Of a stretch of DNA of 14,484 nt, positions 7,001-13,478 are shown piece after piece. The DNA comes from Nitrospira sp. (lineage in GTDB: Bacteria > Nitrospirota > Nitrospiria > Nitrospirales > Nitrospiraceae), in NCBI GenBank assembly GCA_030456405.1, contig JAKDNQ010000037.1, positions 1 to 14,484 of the forward strand, given 5' to 3'. Under the pieces are notes generated by a model. That model was not told the origin of the DNA. It saw only the letters and a list, made by a program, of their open reading frames with translations, and did not search any database. A program made the position numbers and the translations under genes. Position 1 is the first letter of the stretch. Each line of letters opens with the position of its first letter.

Positions 7001-7876
7001 ATGTGGATTTATCTCAACGATCGGTTTGTGAGAGAAGAGGAGGCCGTCGTTTCCGTCTTCGATCATGGCTTTCTCTACGGGGACGGCGTCTATGAAACGA
7101 TTCGCTCCTATGGGAGCCGGATCTTCATGCCGGACCAACATCTTGTTCGGCTTCGCCGGTCTGCAGATGCAATCGGCCTGACGATCCCCATCCCCGAACA
7201 CAGATGGCTGGCACTCCTCCACGAGGCGATGACACGAAATGACGTAGGCCACGAACACACCGATGCATACCTTCGCATCACCATCTCCCGAGGAGCCGGC
7301 GACATCGGCCTCGATCCAGCCCTGTGTCCAACTCCCACCGTGGTGGTCATGGCCAAACCGCTTCGGCCCCCCTCACCCGAACAATACCGTCACGGCGTCA
7401 ACGTCATCGTTGCCAAAACGAGACGGAACCTGCCCAGCGCTCTTTCCCCTCAAATCAAGGCGACAAACTTTTTGAACAATATTCTGGCCAAACGGGAAGC
7501 CATCGCAGCAGGCGCCTTTGATAGCATCCTCCTCAATTGGGAATCGCATCTGACGGAATGCACCGTCAGCAATCTCTTTTTCGTCCGAGCAGGCACGCTC
7601 TGCACTCCAGCGCTTGCATGTGGCCTGTTGGACGGGATCACCCGCGACATTGTGCTCAGTCTCGCTCAAGAATTGAAGATCCCCATAGATGAAGGATCCT
7701 TTGAGGTCGAGCAAATCTATAAAGCGGATGAGTGTTTTCTCACCAACACGAGCATGGAGGTCATGCCGGTCACTATGGTGGACGGGCATCCAGTAGGGAA
7801 GGGAGCCCCGGGACGTATCACCCTGCAGATCCACAGCCAATTTAGGGCCAACCGAATGCGCTTTCTAGAACCCTAG
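7001..7876 (+). CDS. pabC: Aminodeoxychorismate lyase (PabC), fold-type IV PLP enzyme
   Basis: This 291-residue PLP-dependent enzyme releases pyruvate from aminodeoxychorismate to give p-aminobenzoate. It belongs to the family of branched-chain and D-amino acid aminotransferases. FDHGFLYGDGVYETIRSY (from residue 20) is the family's N-terminal signature. IKATNFLNNILAKREA carries the Schiff-base lysine K153. LTECTVSNLFF (184-194) contains the conserved glutamate and the Ser-Asn that hold the cofactor. It starts at ATG 7001, two bases after the pabB stop, so the two are translationally coupled. From sequence alone it could also be an aminotransferase of branched-chain or D-amino acids, but the tight pairing with pabB makes PabC the best call. 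Confidence 0.85.
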   Translation: MWIYLNDRFVREEEAVVSVFDHGFLYGDGVYETIRSYGSRIFMPDQHLVRLRRSADAIGLTIPIPEHRWLALLHEAMTRNDVGHEHTDAYLRITISRGAGDIGLDPALCPTPTVVVMAKPLRPPSPEQYRHGVNVIVAKTRRNLPSALSPQIKATNFLNNILAKREAIAAGAFDSILLNWESHLTECTVSNLFFVRAGTLCTPALACGLLDGITRDIVLSLAQELKIPIDEGSFEVEQIYKADECFLTNTSMEVMPVTMVDGHPVGKGAPGRITLQIHSQFRANRMRFLEP

Positions 7877-7951
7877 CCACACGCCCATCACAAACCCATT
7901 GTTTTCCTGGACTATTTATTGCCGACCTCAAGGCATAAGATCTGCAGTTTC

Positions 7952-7979
7952 TTGACACCACGCGACAGACTGGTATCGT
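7952..7979 (+). promoter_or_regulatory. Promoter of the lytic transglycosylase gene, likely leaderless
   Basis: A perfect -35 TTGACA (7952-7957) is followed after 16 bases by TATCGT (7974-7979), preceded by TGG as in an extended -10. Only 7 bases separate the -10 from ATG 7987, so transcription should begin at or next to the start codon. No Shine-Dalgarno is present. Confidence 0.6.
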
Positions 7980-7986
7980 TGCAACC

Positions 7987-8697
7987 ATGCGCAACACTCT
8001 TTCTCTTATCGTGCCATCCCTCCACCGGCACACAGCCATTAGACTCACCACAACGGTCATCGTAGGAATCGGATCCCTCGCCTTCTCCATACCAACCACT
8101 GCGGCAGAAATTTATCAGTATATCGGTCCCAACGGCTCGATCTCACTCACCAATGTCCCTTCCGATTCTCGCTACCAGAAGATCGAGATCGAATCCAGCC
8201 GATTCAACTCCACCTTATCTGAGCAAGAACTCGAACCTGTCATCCGTCGGTATTCTTTCCAACACCGGCTCCATCCCGCGTTGATCCGAGCCGTCATCAA
8301 AGCTGAATCGAACTTTGATCCACGGGCCGTATCTCGCGCTGGCGCGATCGGCCTGATGCAACTGATGCCCCAAACCGCCGTGCGCCTGGATGTGCGGGAT
8401 ATGTACGATCCGGATGATAATGTGGGTGGAGGGACGAAATACTTACGCCAACTGCTCGACCGCTTCCATGGAAATTTACCGCTGGCCCTTGCGGCCTACA
8501 ATGCCGGAGAGAATGCCGTTGATCATTATCAAGCGCTTCCCCCGTTCAATGAAACCAGACAGTACGTCCGGAAGGTTCTCCGATACTATCGCACGTTCCT
8601 CGTTCGTGACGGCGTCATCGTGGAACGCCCGGTCAGCCGATACGGCCTCCCGGAGACAACAGCAGCCCCCGCGATTTCTGAGAGGTTCTCCCGGTAG
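7987..8697 (+). CDS. Secreted lytic transglycosylase (SLT domain) with N-terminal DUF4124-like segment
   Basis: This 236-residue protein cleaves peptidoglycan glycan strands with formation of 1,6-anhydro-muramic ends. A signal peptide (residues 1-40, cleavage near TTAA-EIYQ) sends it to the periplasm. Residues 41-66 (EIYQYIGPNGSISLTNVPSD) resemble the small DUF4124-type domain often placed before SLT domains. The SLT domain (about 80-205) has the catalytic glutamate E107 in IKAESNFDPRAVS, then GAIGLMQLMPQTA, and AAYNAGENAV (169-178). The start is ATG 7987, with a promoter directly upstream. The last 65 bases overlap the end of nadB on the other strand. The C-terminal 30 residues beyond the domain are low in conserved features and may have been shaped by that overlap. 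Confidence 0.9.
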   Translation: MRNTLSLIVPSLHRHTAIRLTTTVIVGIGSLAFSIPTTAAEIYQYIGPNGSISLTNVPSDSRYQKIEIESSRFNSTLSEQELEPVIRRYSFQHRLHPALIRAVIKAESNFDPRAVSRAGAIGLMQLMPQTAVRLDVRDMYDPDDNVGGGTKYLRQLLDRFHGNLPLALAAYNAGENAVDHYQALPPFNETRQYVRKVLRYYRTFLVRDGVIVERPVSRYGLPETTAAPAISERFSR

Positions 8698-10276
8698 TCA
8701 CCTCCCCACTTGCTAGGCGGCTGTGTTGTTGCCACCCCACCCGCTTGGTCTCTGGAAAATCAGACCGGTAATGGGCTCCGACACTGTTCTCCCGCCACAA
8801 TGCCGCTTCCGCCACGCATTGCGCCACCTGCACCATGTTTTTCACTTCCAGCGCGGCTCGGGTTTCAAACGGCTGGGTGATAAGTTGGGCCCACTGTGAG
8901 AGTTGCGCACAAGCACGGATCAACGATTCTCCAGAGCGGATGACGCCGACCTGTCCCCACATCGTCCGCCTAAGGGAACTTCGCAATTTTTCTGCATCCT
9001 CCAAGGCGCCGAATTGGCCTGCCTGGAGCGTAGCCTCCTGGGACGATAGTGTGGGAGGCTTCTGTCGTCCCGCACATGCCACAGCTGCCGAGGCCGCGCG
9101 CGCACCGAATACCAATCCTTCGAGCAAGGAATTGCTCGCCAGGCGATTCGCTCCATGCACACCACTGCACGCCACCTCTCCGGCAGCAAAAAGCCCTGGA
9201 AGCGTCGTCGCGCCATTGAGATCAGTCCAAACCCCGCCCATCATATAGTGCGCACTGGGAGACACAGGGATCCATTCCTCCGTGATGTCGATGTCGTAGC
9301 GAAGACAGGTCGAGTAAATGGTCGGGAAACGCCGCTTCACAAACTCCGCACCCAAGTGGGTGACATCCAGATAGACATGGCGCGCTTTCGTTGCCGCCAT
9401 CTCTACCAAGATGGCTCTTGACACGATATCTCTCGGCGCTAACGCTCCCATAGGGTGGTATCGCTGCATGAACAGGGCTCCTTTATTGTTGCGCAACTGC
9501 GCACCCTCGCCTCGCATCGCTTCCGACAACAAAAATGGCGGACTCGACGGCAGGTATAACGCGGTAGGGTGGAATTGAATGAACTCCATATCTTGAAGCA
9601 CCGCGCCTGCCCGTAGCGCCATCGCCATCCCATCGCCGGTCGCATTCGGGGGATTCGTCGTCCGCGCATAGATCTGACCGGCCCCGCCGGTCGTCAGGAC
9701 AACCGCCTGAGCAGGCAACACGAATTGGCGGCCTGAGCCTTCATCCAAGACAACGGCCCCGCAGCAGCGTCCGGCGTCAACAATGAGATCCACCGTAAAA
9801 TGATGATCCAATCGCTGAATACGCTCCTGCCGGTTCACCTCGGCAATCAGCACGCGCACCATTTCGTTCCCCGTCGCATCCCCGCGGGCGCGCAGGATCC
9901 GGCTTCGGCTGTGGGCAGCCTCTCGAGCGAACGCGAACTTGCCGCCGACTTTGTCGAACTTGGCCCCCCACCCGATCAATTCTTGAATCCGATCGGGCCC
10001 TTCTTCCACAAGGACACGCACGGCTTCTTTTTGGCAAAGCCCATGCCCTGCTTTGAGTGTGTCGGTTAAATGGATGGCCACGTCGTCTTCTTCGCTCATC
10101 GCGACCGCCACCCCGCCCTGTGCATGGATCGAACTACTTTGAAGCGGATGTCCTTTCGTCAGCACGATGACACGGCCGGCACGGCTTAACTCCAACGCCG
10201 CGCGAAGACCCGCGACACCACTTCCAATGACAAGGAAATCGGCCTGTACCGGCGCACAAGATCGGCGAGAAGACAT
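8633..10276 (-). CDS. nadB: L-aspartate oxidase
   Basis: This 547-residue FAD flavoprotein oxidises L-aspartate to iminoaspartate, the first step of de novo NAD synthesis. It is close to the E. coli length of 540. The dinucleotide-binding motif VIGSGVAGLRAALEL begins near residue 16. QSSSIHAQGGVAVAM (46-60) is the NadB/SdhA-type flavin loop. HYMMGGVWTDLNGATTLPGL and AAGEVACSGVHGANRLASNS follow in the expected order. The C-terminal helical domain (about 425-510) is present. The start is ATG 10276, 4 bases after the stop of the upstream lipoprotein-like gene, so both are probably one transcript. AAGAAG in the end of the upstream gene can serve as its ribosome-binding site. nadA and nadC are not in the window. 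The 3' end overlaps the transglycosylase gene. Confidence 0.95.
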   Translation of the reverse strand: MSSRRSCAPVQADFLVIGSGVAGLRAALELSRAGRVIVLTKGHPLQSSSIHAQGGVAVAMSEEDDVAIHLTDTLKAGHGLCQKEAVRVLVEEGPDRIQELIGWGAKFDKVGGKFAFAREAAHSRSRILRARGDATGNEMVRVLIAEVNRQERIQRLDHHFTVDLIVDAGRCCGAVVLDEGSGRQFVLPAQAVVLTTGGAGQIYARTTNPPNATGDGMAMALRAGAVLQDMEFIQFHPTALYLPSSPPFLLSEAMRGEGAQLRNNKGALFMQRYHPMGALAPRDIVSRAILVEMAATKARHVYLDVTHLGAEFVKRRFPTIYSTCLRYDIDITEEWIPVSPSAHYMMGGVWTDLNGATTLPGLFAAGEVACSGVHGANRLASNSLLEGLVFGARAASAAVACAGRQKPPTLSSQEATLQAGQFGALEDAEKLRSSLRRTMWGQVGVIRSGESLIRACAQLSQWAQLITQPFETRAALEVKNMVQVAQCVAEAALWRENSVGAHYRSDFPETKRVGWQQHSRLASGEVTTGRTSQKSRGLLLSPGGRIG

Positions 10277-10280
10277 TGGA

Positions 10281-10787
10281 TTACTTCTTCTTAGGAAAAC
10301 GTGTGGGATCGACTGTGGCCTGCCGCGCTTTCATACCGAATGGAGCATCGCCCTGAACCCCGCGCAAGAGAATCGACTGTGTGCCGACCCACTGCAATTT
10401 CGTATGGCCCCGTTGCCGGAGTCCTGGATCGTCCGGATCTTTTTTCCACAGCCCCTGCCAATGCACAAAGACATCGACGTTGTCCCCTTCGATCATGATG
10501 CGTTCAATTGCAAAGTCCAACACGATGGCAGTAAACGTCTCGAAATCTCCCTGAGCTTCTTCCTTCAGCAGCTCAAGCTGGTCAGTCGGCATCATGAGTG
10601 AAGCCAGATCCGACGGATCTTTCTTCACATACGCCTGGCGAAGCGATTCCACCGCCCGATCGATACGGAGATATCGTTCGTGATCTTCGGGATGTTGAAT
10701 CGTCTTGCCCCCGCATCCGACGCCGATCAAGAATATCGCACCGAGAAGGAGTAAGATGGGAAACCGTGGAAATGTGTATGGGAACAT
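10281..10787 (-). CDS. Small putative lipoprotein of unknown function, upstream of nadB
   Basis: This 168-residue protein begins with a short positive region and a hydrophobic stretch (about residues 9-23), ending in IGVGC with Cys25 as a possible lipidation site. That lipobox is loose. The rest alternates helix (ERYLRIDRAVESLRQAYVKK, from about 37) and strand-like segments (IERIMIEGDNVDVFVHWQGLW, TKLQWVGTQSILLRG). This is faintly like an NTF2-type fold, but I do not recognise a family. The frame is open upstream to GTG 10844, but the promoter at 10797-10825 lies inside that extension, so ATG 10787 is the start. It is four bases from nadB and shares its transcript. A role in NAD metabolism is not implied by the sequence. 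Confidence 0.75.
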   Translation of the reverse strand: MFPYTFPRFPILLLLGAIFLIGVGCGGKTIQHPEDHERYLRIDRAVESLRQAYVKKDPSDLASLMMPTDQLELLKEEAQGDFETFTAIVLDFAIERIMIEGDNVDVFVHWQGLWKKDPDDPGLRQRGHTKLQWVGTQSILLRGVQGDAPFGMKARQATVDPTRFPKKK

Positions 10788-10796
10788 GCTGATCGC

Positions 10797-10825
10797 AGTA
10801 TAGAAACGAGTATCAAGCAGGTCAA
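10797..10825 (-). promoter_or_regulatory. Strong sigma70-type promoter of the lipoprotein-nadB operon, leaderless
   Basis: On the minus strand TTGACC (10825-10820) and TATACT (10802-10797) are separated by exactly 17 bases, and each matches consensus at 5 of 6 positions. The -10 ends 9 bases before ATG 10787, leaving a leader of only about 2-3 bases and no Shine-Dalgarno. This site decides the start codon of the downstream gene. Confidence 0.7.
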
Positions 10826-10913
10826 GCAGCGCGGGAACGGACACATGCCGTGTCGCAAGCCATCAGATGCTCGGCCTGAGCACAGTCATCATCTATGTGT
10901 TCCACAGATGCGC

Positions 10914-10942
10914 TTGCAATTTGCTGTGAAAAATTCTAGACT
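10914..10942 (+). promoter_or_regulatory. Candidate promoter of the bS22-like gene
   Basis: TTGCAA (10914-10919) and TAGACT (10937-10942) are spaced by 17 bases, each a 4 of 6 match. The downstream gene at 10968 has a normal leader with a strong Shine-Dalgarno, unlike the divergent lipoprotein operon. Confidence 0.45.
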
Positions 10943-10967
10943 TGCCTCTTTGCAGGAGAGACATCGC

Positions 10968-11063
10968 ATGTCCAGTGTGTTGAAAAAACGCCGTAAGAAA
11001 ATGCGCAAGCACAAGTATAAAAAGCTGCGCCGGCGTCAAAAGTTTGAACGTCGTAAAAGCTAA
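10968..11063 (+). CDS. bS22-like small ribosomal subunit protein (AURKAIP1/COX24 domain)
   Basis: This is a 31-residue, extremely basic peptide: 18 of 31 residues are Lys or Arg. The core KKRRKKMRKHKYKKLRRRQK matches the short AURKAIP1/COX24-type proteins that sit in the bacterial small ribosomal subunit as bS22 (mitochondrial counterpart mS38). The frame is open further upstream to 10845, but AGGAGAG at 10953-10959 is ideally placed for ATG 10968, and the upstream part shows no conserved features. It is followed after 29 bases by a 72-residue gene, probably in the same transcript. The protein is small and rich in simple composition, so the family call rests on the motif and length. Confidence 0.8.
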   Translation: MSSVLKKRRKKMRKHKYKKLRRRQKFERRKS

Positions 11064-11092
11064 ACTTCACCCGAGACGGGGGAGGAGGGGTC

Positions 11093-11311
11093 GTGCCCGA
11101 AGGCAAGAAAGTTCGCATCTGCGTCCGAACTGTGAACTGCGTCTACGTCGGAGACTTTCTCATTCCTCCCATGCGCAATCGCGTGTCCGATGCGATTAAC
11201 GAAGAACAACGCCTCTTTATCAGCCTCACCGATGTGGTGATCAATGATAAGGATCGCTCGGATTTCGTGGCCATCAACAAGAACCTGATCGAGTCAGTCA
11301 TAGAACTGTAG
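11093..11311 (+). CDS. Small conserved-looking protein of unknown function
   Basis: This 72-residue soluble protein has no signal or membrane segment. It starts at GTG 11093 behind a very strong purine-rich ribosome-binding site (GGGGGAGGAGGGG, 11078-11090), which supports translation. The pattern of short strands (VRICVRTVNCVYVGDFLIP), a helix with RVSDAINEEQRLFISLTDVVI, and a final FVAINKNLIESVIEL suggests a small beta-rich fold. It faintly recalls DUF6812-type proteins (a strand, 'RxSDxLN', 'FxxLTDV'), but I cannot confirm that. It follows the bS22-like gene in one operon, which may hint at a ribosome- or translation-linked role. Confidence 0.8.
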   Translation: MPEGKKVRICVRTVNCVYVGDFLIPPMRNRVSDAINEEQRLFISLTDVVINDKDRSDFVAINKNLIESVIEL

Positions 11312-11380
11312 CCGTCGACAAAGGCCTCCAGCGAGTGCCCCCTCTCTTATTTCCCCTTGGCATTCCGTAGCGATCTCCTC

Positions 11381-11509
11381 TAGCAGGATGCGGACAATCC
11401 TACCAACACCATTCTCGTACCGTGCAGACGCTCAAGGCACTCTAGAGGGTGCGCCTATCTGCTCCATCGAAATTAGACTGCGTCAACATAGTTCATTCCC
11501 AGTCTGCTA
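11381..11509 (+). repeat. Palindromic intergenic element, copy C (degenerate)
   Basis: The left end TAGCAGGATGCGGACAATC (11381-11399) clearly matches the family. The interior ATTCTCGTACCG...GACGCTCAAGGCAC parallels the GTTCTCGCATCG...CTCA block of the other copies. The right end GTTCATTCCCAGTCTGCTA (11491-11509) matches the second right end at 2553-2571 at 14 of 19 positions and is the inverted complement of its own left end at 12 of 19. Unlike the other copies it does not abut a stop codon; the upstream gene ends 70 bases earlier. It occupies most of the 213-base gap before the ABC exporter. Confidence 0.5.
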
Positions 11510-11513
11510 AGAT
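11505..11513 (+). promoter_or_regulatory. Extended -10 promoter of the ABC exporter gene
   Basis: TGCTAAGAT is an extended -10 (TGn plus TAAGAT) with no clear -35. Its first bases are the terminal TGCTA of repeat copy C. ATG 11525 lies 11 bases downstream and no Shine-Dalgarno is visible, so the leader would be only about 4-5 bases. Confidence 0.45.
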
Positions 11514-11524
11514 CGCCCTTCATC

Positions 11525-13255
11525 ATGTCCACCTTTTCACGATTTCTCCCATTCCTGAAGCCCTACCTGTCTCGTATGGTCCTGGCCGGTGTGCTGGTCA
11601 TGGGCGTCGCTGCCGTCAATCTGACCCTGCTGCGGCTGGCCGGCGCCTTGTGGGACATCATTACCGTGCAGCGCGATCAGCCCAAAATGACAGACATGAT
11701 CCTCATTCTTCTTGGGCTCGTTATCCTACAGGGGCTCTGTTCGATGGGCCATAGCTATCTGACTGCATGGATTTCGCAGCGCATCATTGCCGACTTTCGC
11801 CGGCATCTCTTTGGACATCTGCACACGTTATCGGTGAGCTTCTTTGCTCGCCGAAGAACGGGTGAGCTCCTGTCACGGCTCATGAACGACGTCACGGTCA
11901 TCCAATCGGTCGTAACTGAAACTCCGATCGACGGTGCGAAACAGCTCGTGACTTTTGTGGGAGGCATCACGTTCTTGTTGATCATGAATTGGCAGCTTTG
12001 TCTCTTAATCCTCATTCTGCTCCCATTGCTCGTTCTTGTGGCCAAACTCTTTGGACGAAAACTGAAATCCCTCTCGACCTCGATTCAGGATCACACCGCT
12101 GCAATGAGTACCCTGATCGAGGAAGTGATCTCCGGCATCCGCATTGTGAAGTCCTTCGTACAAACACAGCGAGAAGAAACCAGGTTTGCCGTGCAAGTTG
12201 AACAGACTTTGGCGTTGACGATGCGAAAGGCCGGCGTCATGGCGGTATTTATTCCCGTCATCAGCCTCCTCACCTTCTCCGCAGCGGCGGCCGTATTGTG
12301 GTATGGAGGCCAGCAGGTCATCGACGGGAGCGTGTCGCCGGGCGACCTTTTTGCATTCGTCCTCTTTGCTGGAATCCTGATCGGCCCCTTCAGCTCCGCT
12401 GCCCGCGTGTTCGCACAGATCAGAGAGGCGCAAGGCGCCACCCAACGGGTGTTCGAAATTCTTGACACACAGGCCGAGGTGAGCGATTCCCCCACGGCCA
12501 CGAGACTGTCCGCCGTCTCAGGACATATCAGGGCCGGCCATATCGGTTTTTCGTACGATCCACGCCAACCAGTCTTGATGGATGTGTCGTTCGAGGCCAA
12601 GCCAGGCGAACTGGTCGCCATCGTCGGTCCTACAGGGGCCGGAAAGACAACCGTCATGAACCTGCTCCATCGCTTCTACGATCCGACCGATGGACATATC
12701 ACTATCGATGGGCAGGATCTCCGCCACGTCACGATGGATAGTTGGTATCGACAGATCGCGCTGGTTCCGCAAGAGACAATCTTGTTCGGCGGGACGATTC
12801 TCGACAACATCCGCTACGGAAACGAAAGGGCCACTCAGGAAGAGGTGGTCGCAGCGAGCCGTGCCGCTCATGCCCACGACTTCATCATGAGCTTCCTGGA
12901 CCAGTATCAGACCATTGTGGGGGAAAAAGGAATCAATGTGTCGGGCGGACAGCGGCAACGCATCGCGATCGCTAGAGCCATCGTGAAAAATCCACGGATC
13001 TTATTGTTGGATGAAGCCACCTCTGCGCTTGACAGTGAGTCTGAACGACTCGTCCAGGAAGCACTGGAACAACTCATGAAAGGGCGAACGACCTTTGTCA
13101 TTGCTCACCGCTTGACGACCATCCAACGGGCCGATCGGATTCTTGTCCTCAACAAAGGCCATCTCGTGGAAGCCGGCACCCATGCCGAACTGATGGATCA
13201 AAAGGGACTGTATCAGTACCTCTACACCCTGCGGCTCATCGAACTCCCCTCGTAG
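11525..13255 (+). CDS. MsbA-type ABC exporter, fused permease and ATPase
   Basis: This 576-residue half-transporter of the ABCB/MsbA type would work as a homodimer in the inner membrane. Residues 1-310 form the six-helix exporter domain (for example FLPFLKPYLSRMVLAGVLVM at the start, FVGGITFLLIMNWQLCLLIL, and LFAFVLFAGILIGPFSSA). The C-terminal nucleotide-binding domain has Walker A GPTGAGKTT at 368-376 (K374), the signature VSGGQRQR near 472-479, and Walker B ILLLDE ending at D496-E497, followed by ATSALD and the switch histidine in VIAHRL. Lipid A core export (MsbA) is the most likely role for this architecture in a Gram-negative cell, but drug or peptide export cannot be excluded. No neighbouring gene points to a substrate. 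The stop TAG is the first three bases of repeat copy D. Confidence 0.9.
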   Translation: MSTFSRFLPFLKPYLSRMVLAGVLVMGVAAVNLTLLRLAGALWDIITVQRDQPKMTDMILILLGLVILQGLCSMGHSYLTAWISQRIIADFRRHLFGHLHTLSVSFFARRRTGELLSRLMNDVTVIQSVVTETPIDGAKQLVTFVGGITFLLIMNWQLCLLILILLPLLVLVAKLFGRKLKSLSTSIQDHTAAMSTLIEEVISGIRIVKSFVQTQREETRFAVQVEQTLALTMRKAGVMAVFIPVISLLTFSAAAAVLWYGGQQVIDGSVSPGDLFAFVLFAGILIGPFSSAARVFAQIREAQGATQRVFEILDTQAEVSDSPTATRLSAVSGHIRAGHIGFSYDPRQPVLMDVSFEAKPGELVAIVGPTGAGKTTVMNLLHRFYDPTDGHITIDGQDLRHVTMDSWYRQIALVPQETILFGGTILDNIRYGNERATQEEVVAASRAAHAHDFIMSFLDQYQTIVGEKGINVSGGQRQRIAIARAIVKNPRILLLDEATSALDSESERLVQEALEQLMKGRTTFVIAHRLTTIQRADRILVLNKGHLVEAGTHAELMDQKGLYQYLYTLRLIELPS

Positions 13256-13467
13256 CAGAATGCTGAAAAAGCCAGACTTCTCACCCGCCCAACCCCGGCG
13301 CGCCAAGACGCGCCGTTCCGCAGGCACCGTTCTCGCGTCGTTCAGACCCTCAACATACCCCACTTGGGAAACGAGCTGTCTTGGCAGGGAGGACGGGTGA
13401 AGAATACTACGCCTTCGGGACTTCACTCGCTGTGGCCTCGCTGAACAGCCTTTTTGAGCATTCTGCG
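13253..13467 (+). repeat. Palindromic intergenic element, copy D (full length, module inverted)
   Basis: The left end TAGCAGAATGCTGAAAAAG (13253-13271) matches copy A at 18 of 19 positions and again starts on the stop codon of the upstream gene. The right end is CTTTTTGAGCATTCTGCG (13450-13467). The interior has CGTTCTCGCGTCGTTCAGA in the same orientation as copy A, then CTCAACATACC, and CTCGCTGTGGCCTCGCTGAACAG near the right end. The 49-bp module lies just inside the left end in inverted orientation. The element fills all but 11 bases of the gap to the convergent aldo/keto reductase. Confidence 0.75.
13278..13326 (-). repeat. 49-bp module within copy D, inverted relative to copy A
   Basis: The reverse complement of this stretch matches 2421-2469 at 46 of 49 positions. 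It begins 7 bases inside the AAAAAG of the left end. In copy A it ends 7 bases short of the CTTTTT of the right end, so the two insertions are mirror images. Confidence 0.85.
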
Positions 13468-13478
13468 GGGCTTCGTGT

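Noticed and set aside
9777..10069. Long open frames opposite the N-terminal half of nadB
   Set aside because: They are antisense to a well-conserved flavoprotein and have Arg/Pro-rich translations typical of GC-rich shadow frames.
13001..13426. Minus-strand frame over the end of the ABC exporter gene and copy D
   Set aside because: It is antisense to the Walker B region of a well-supported gene and runs through a repeat element. The similarity of part of its translation to that of 2240-2572 comes from the shared 49-bp module, not from a protein family.
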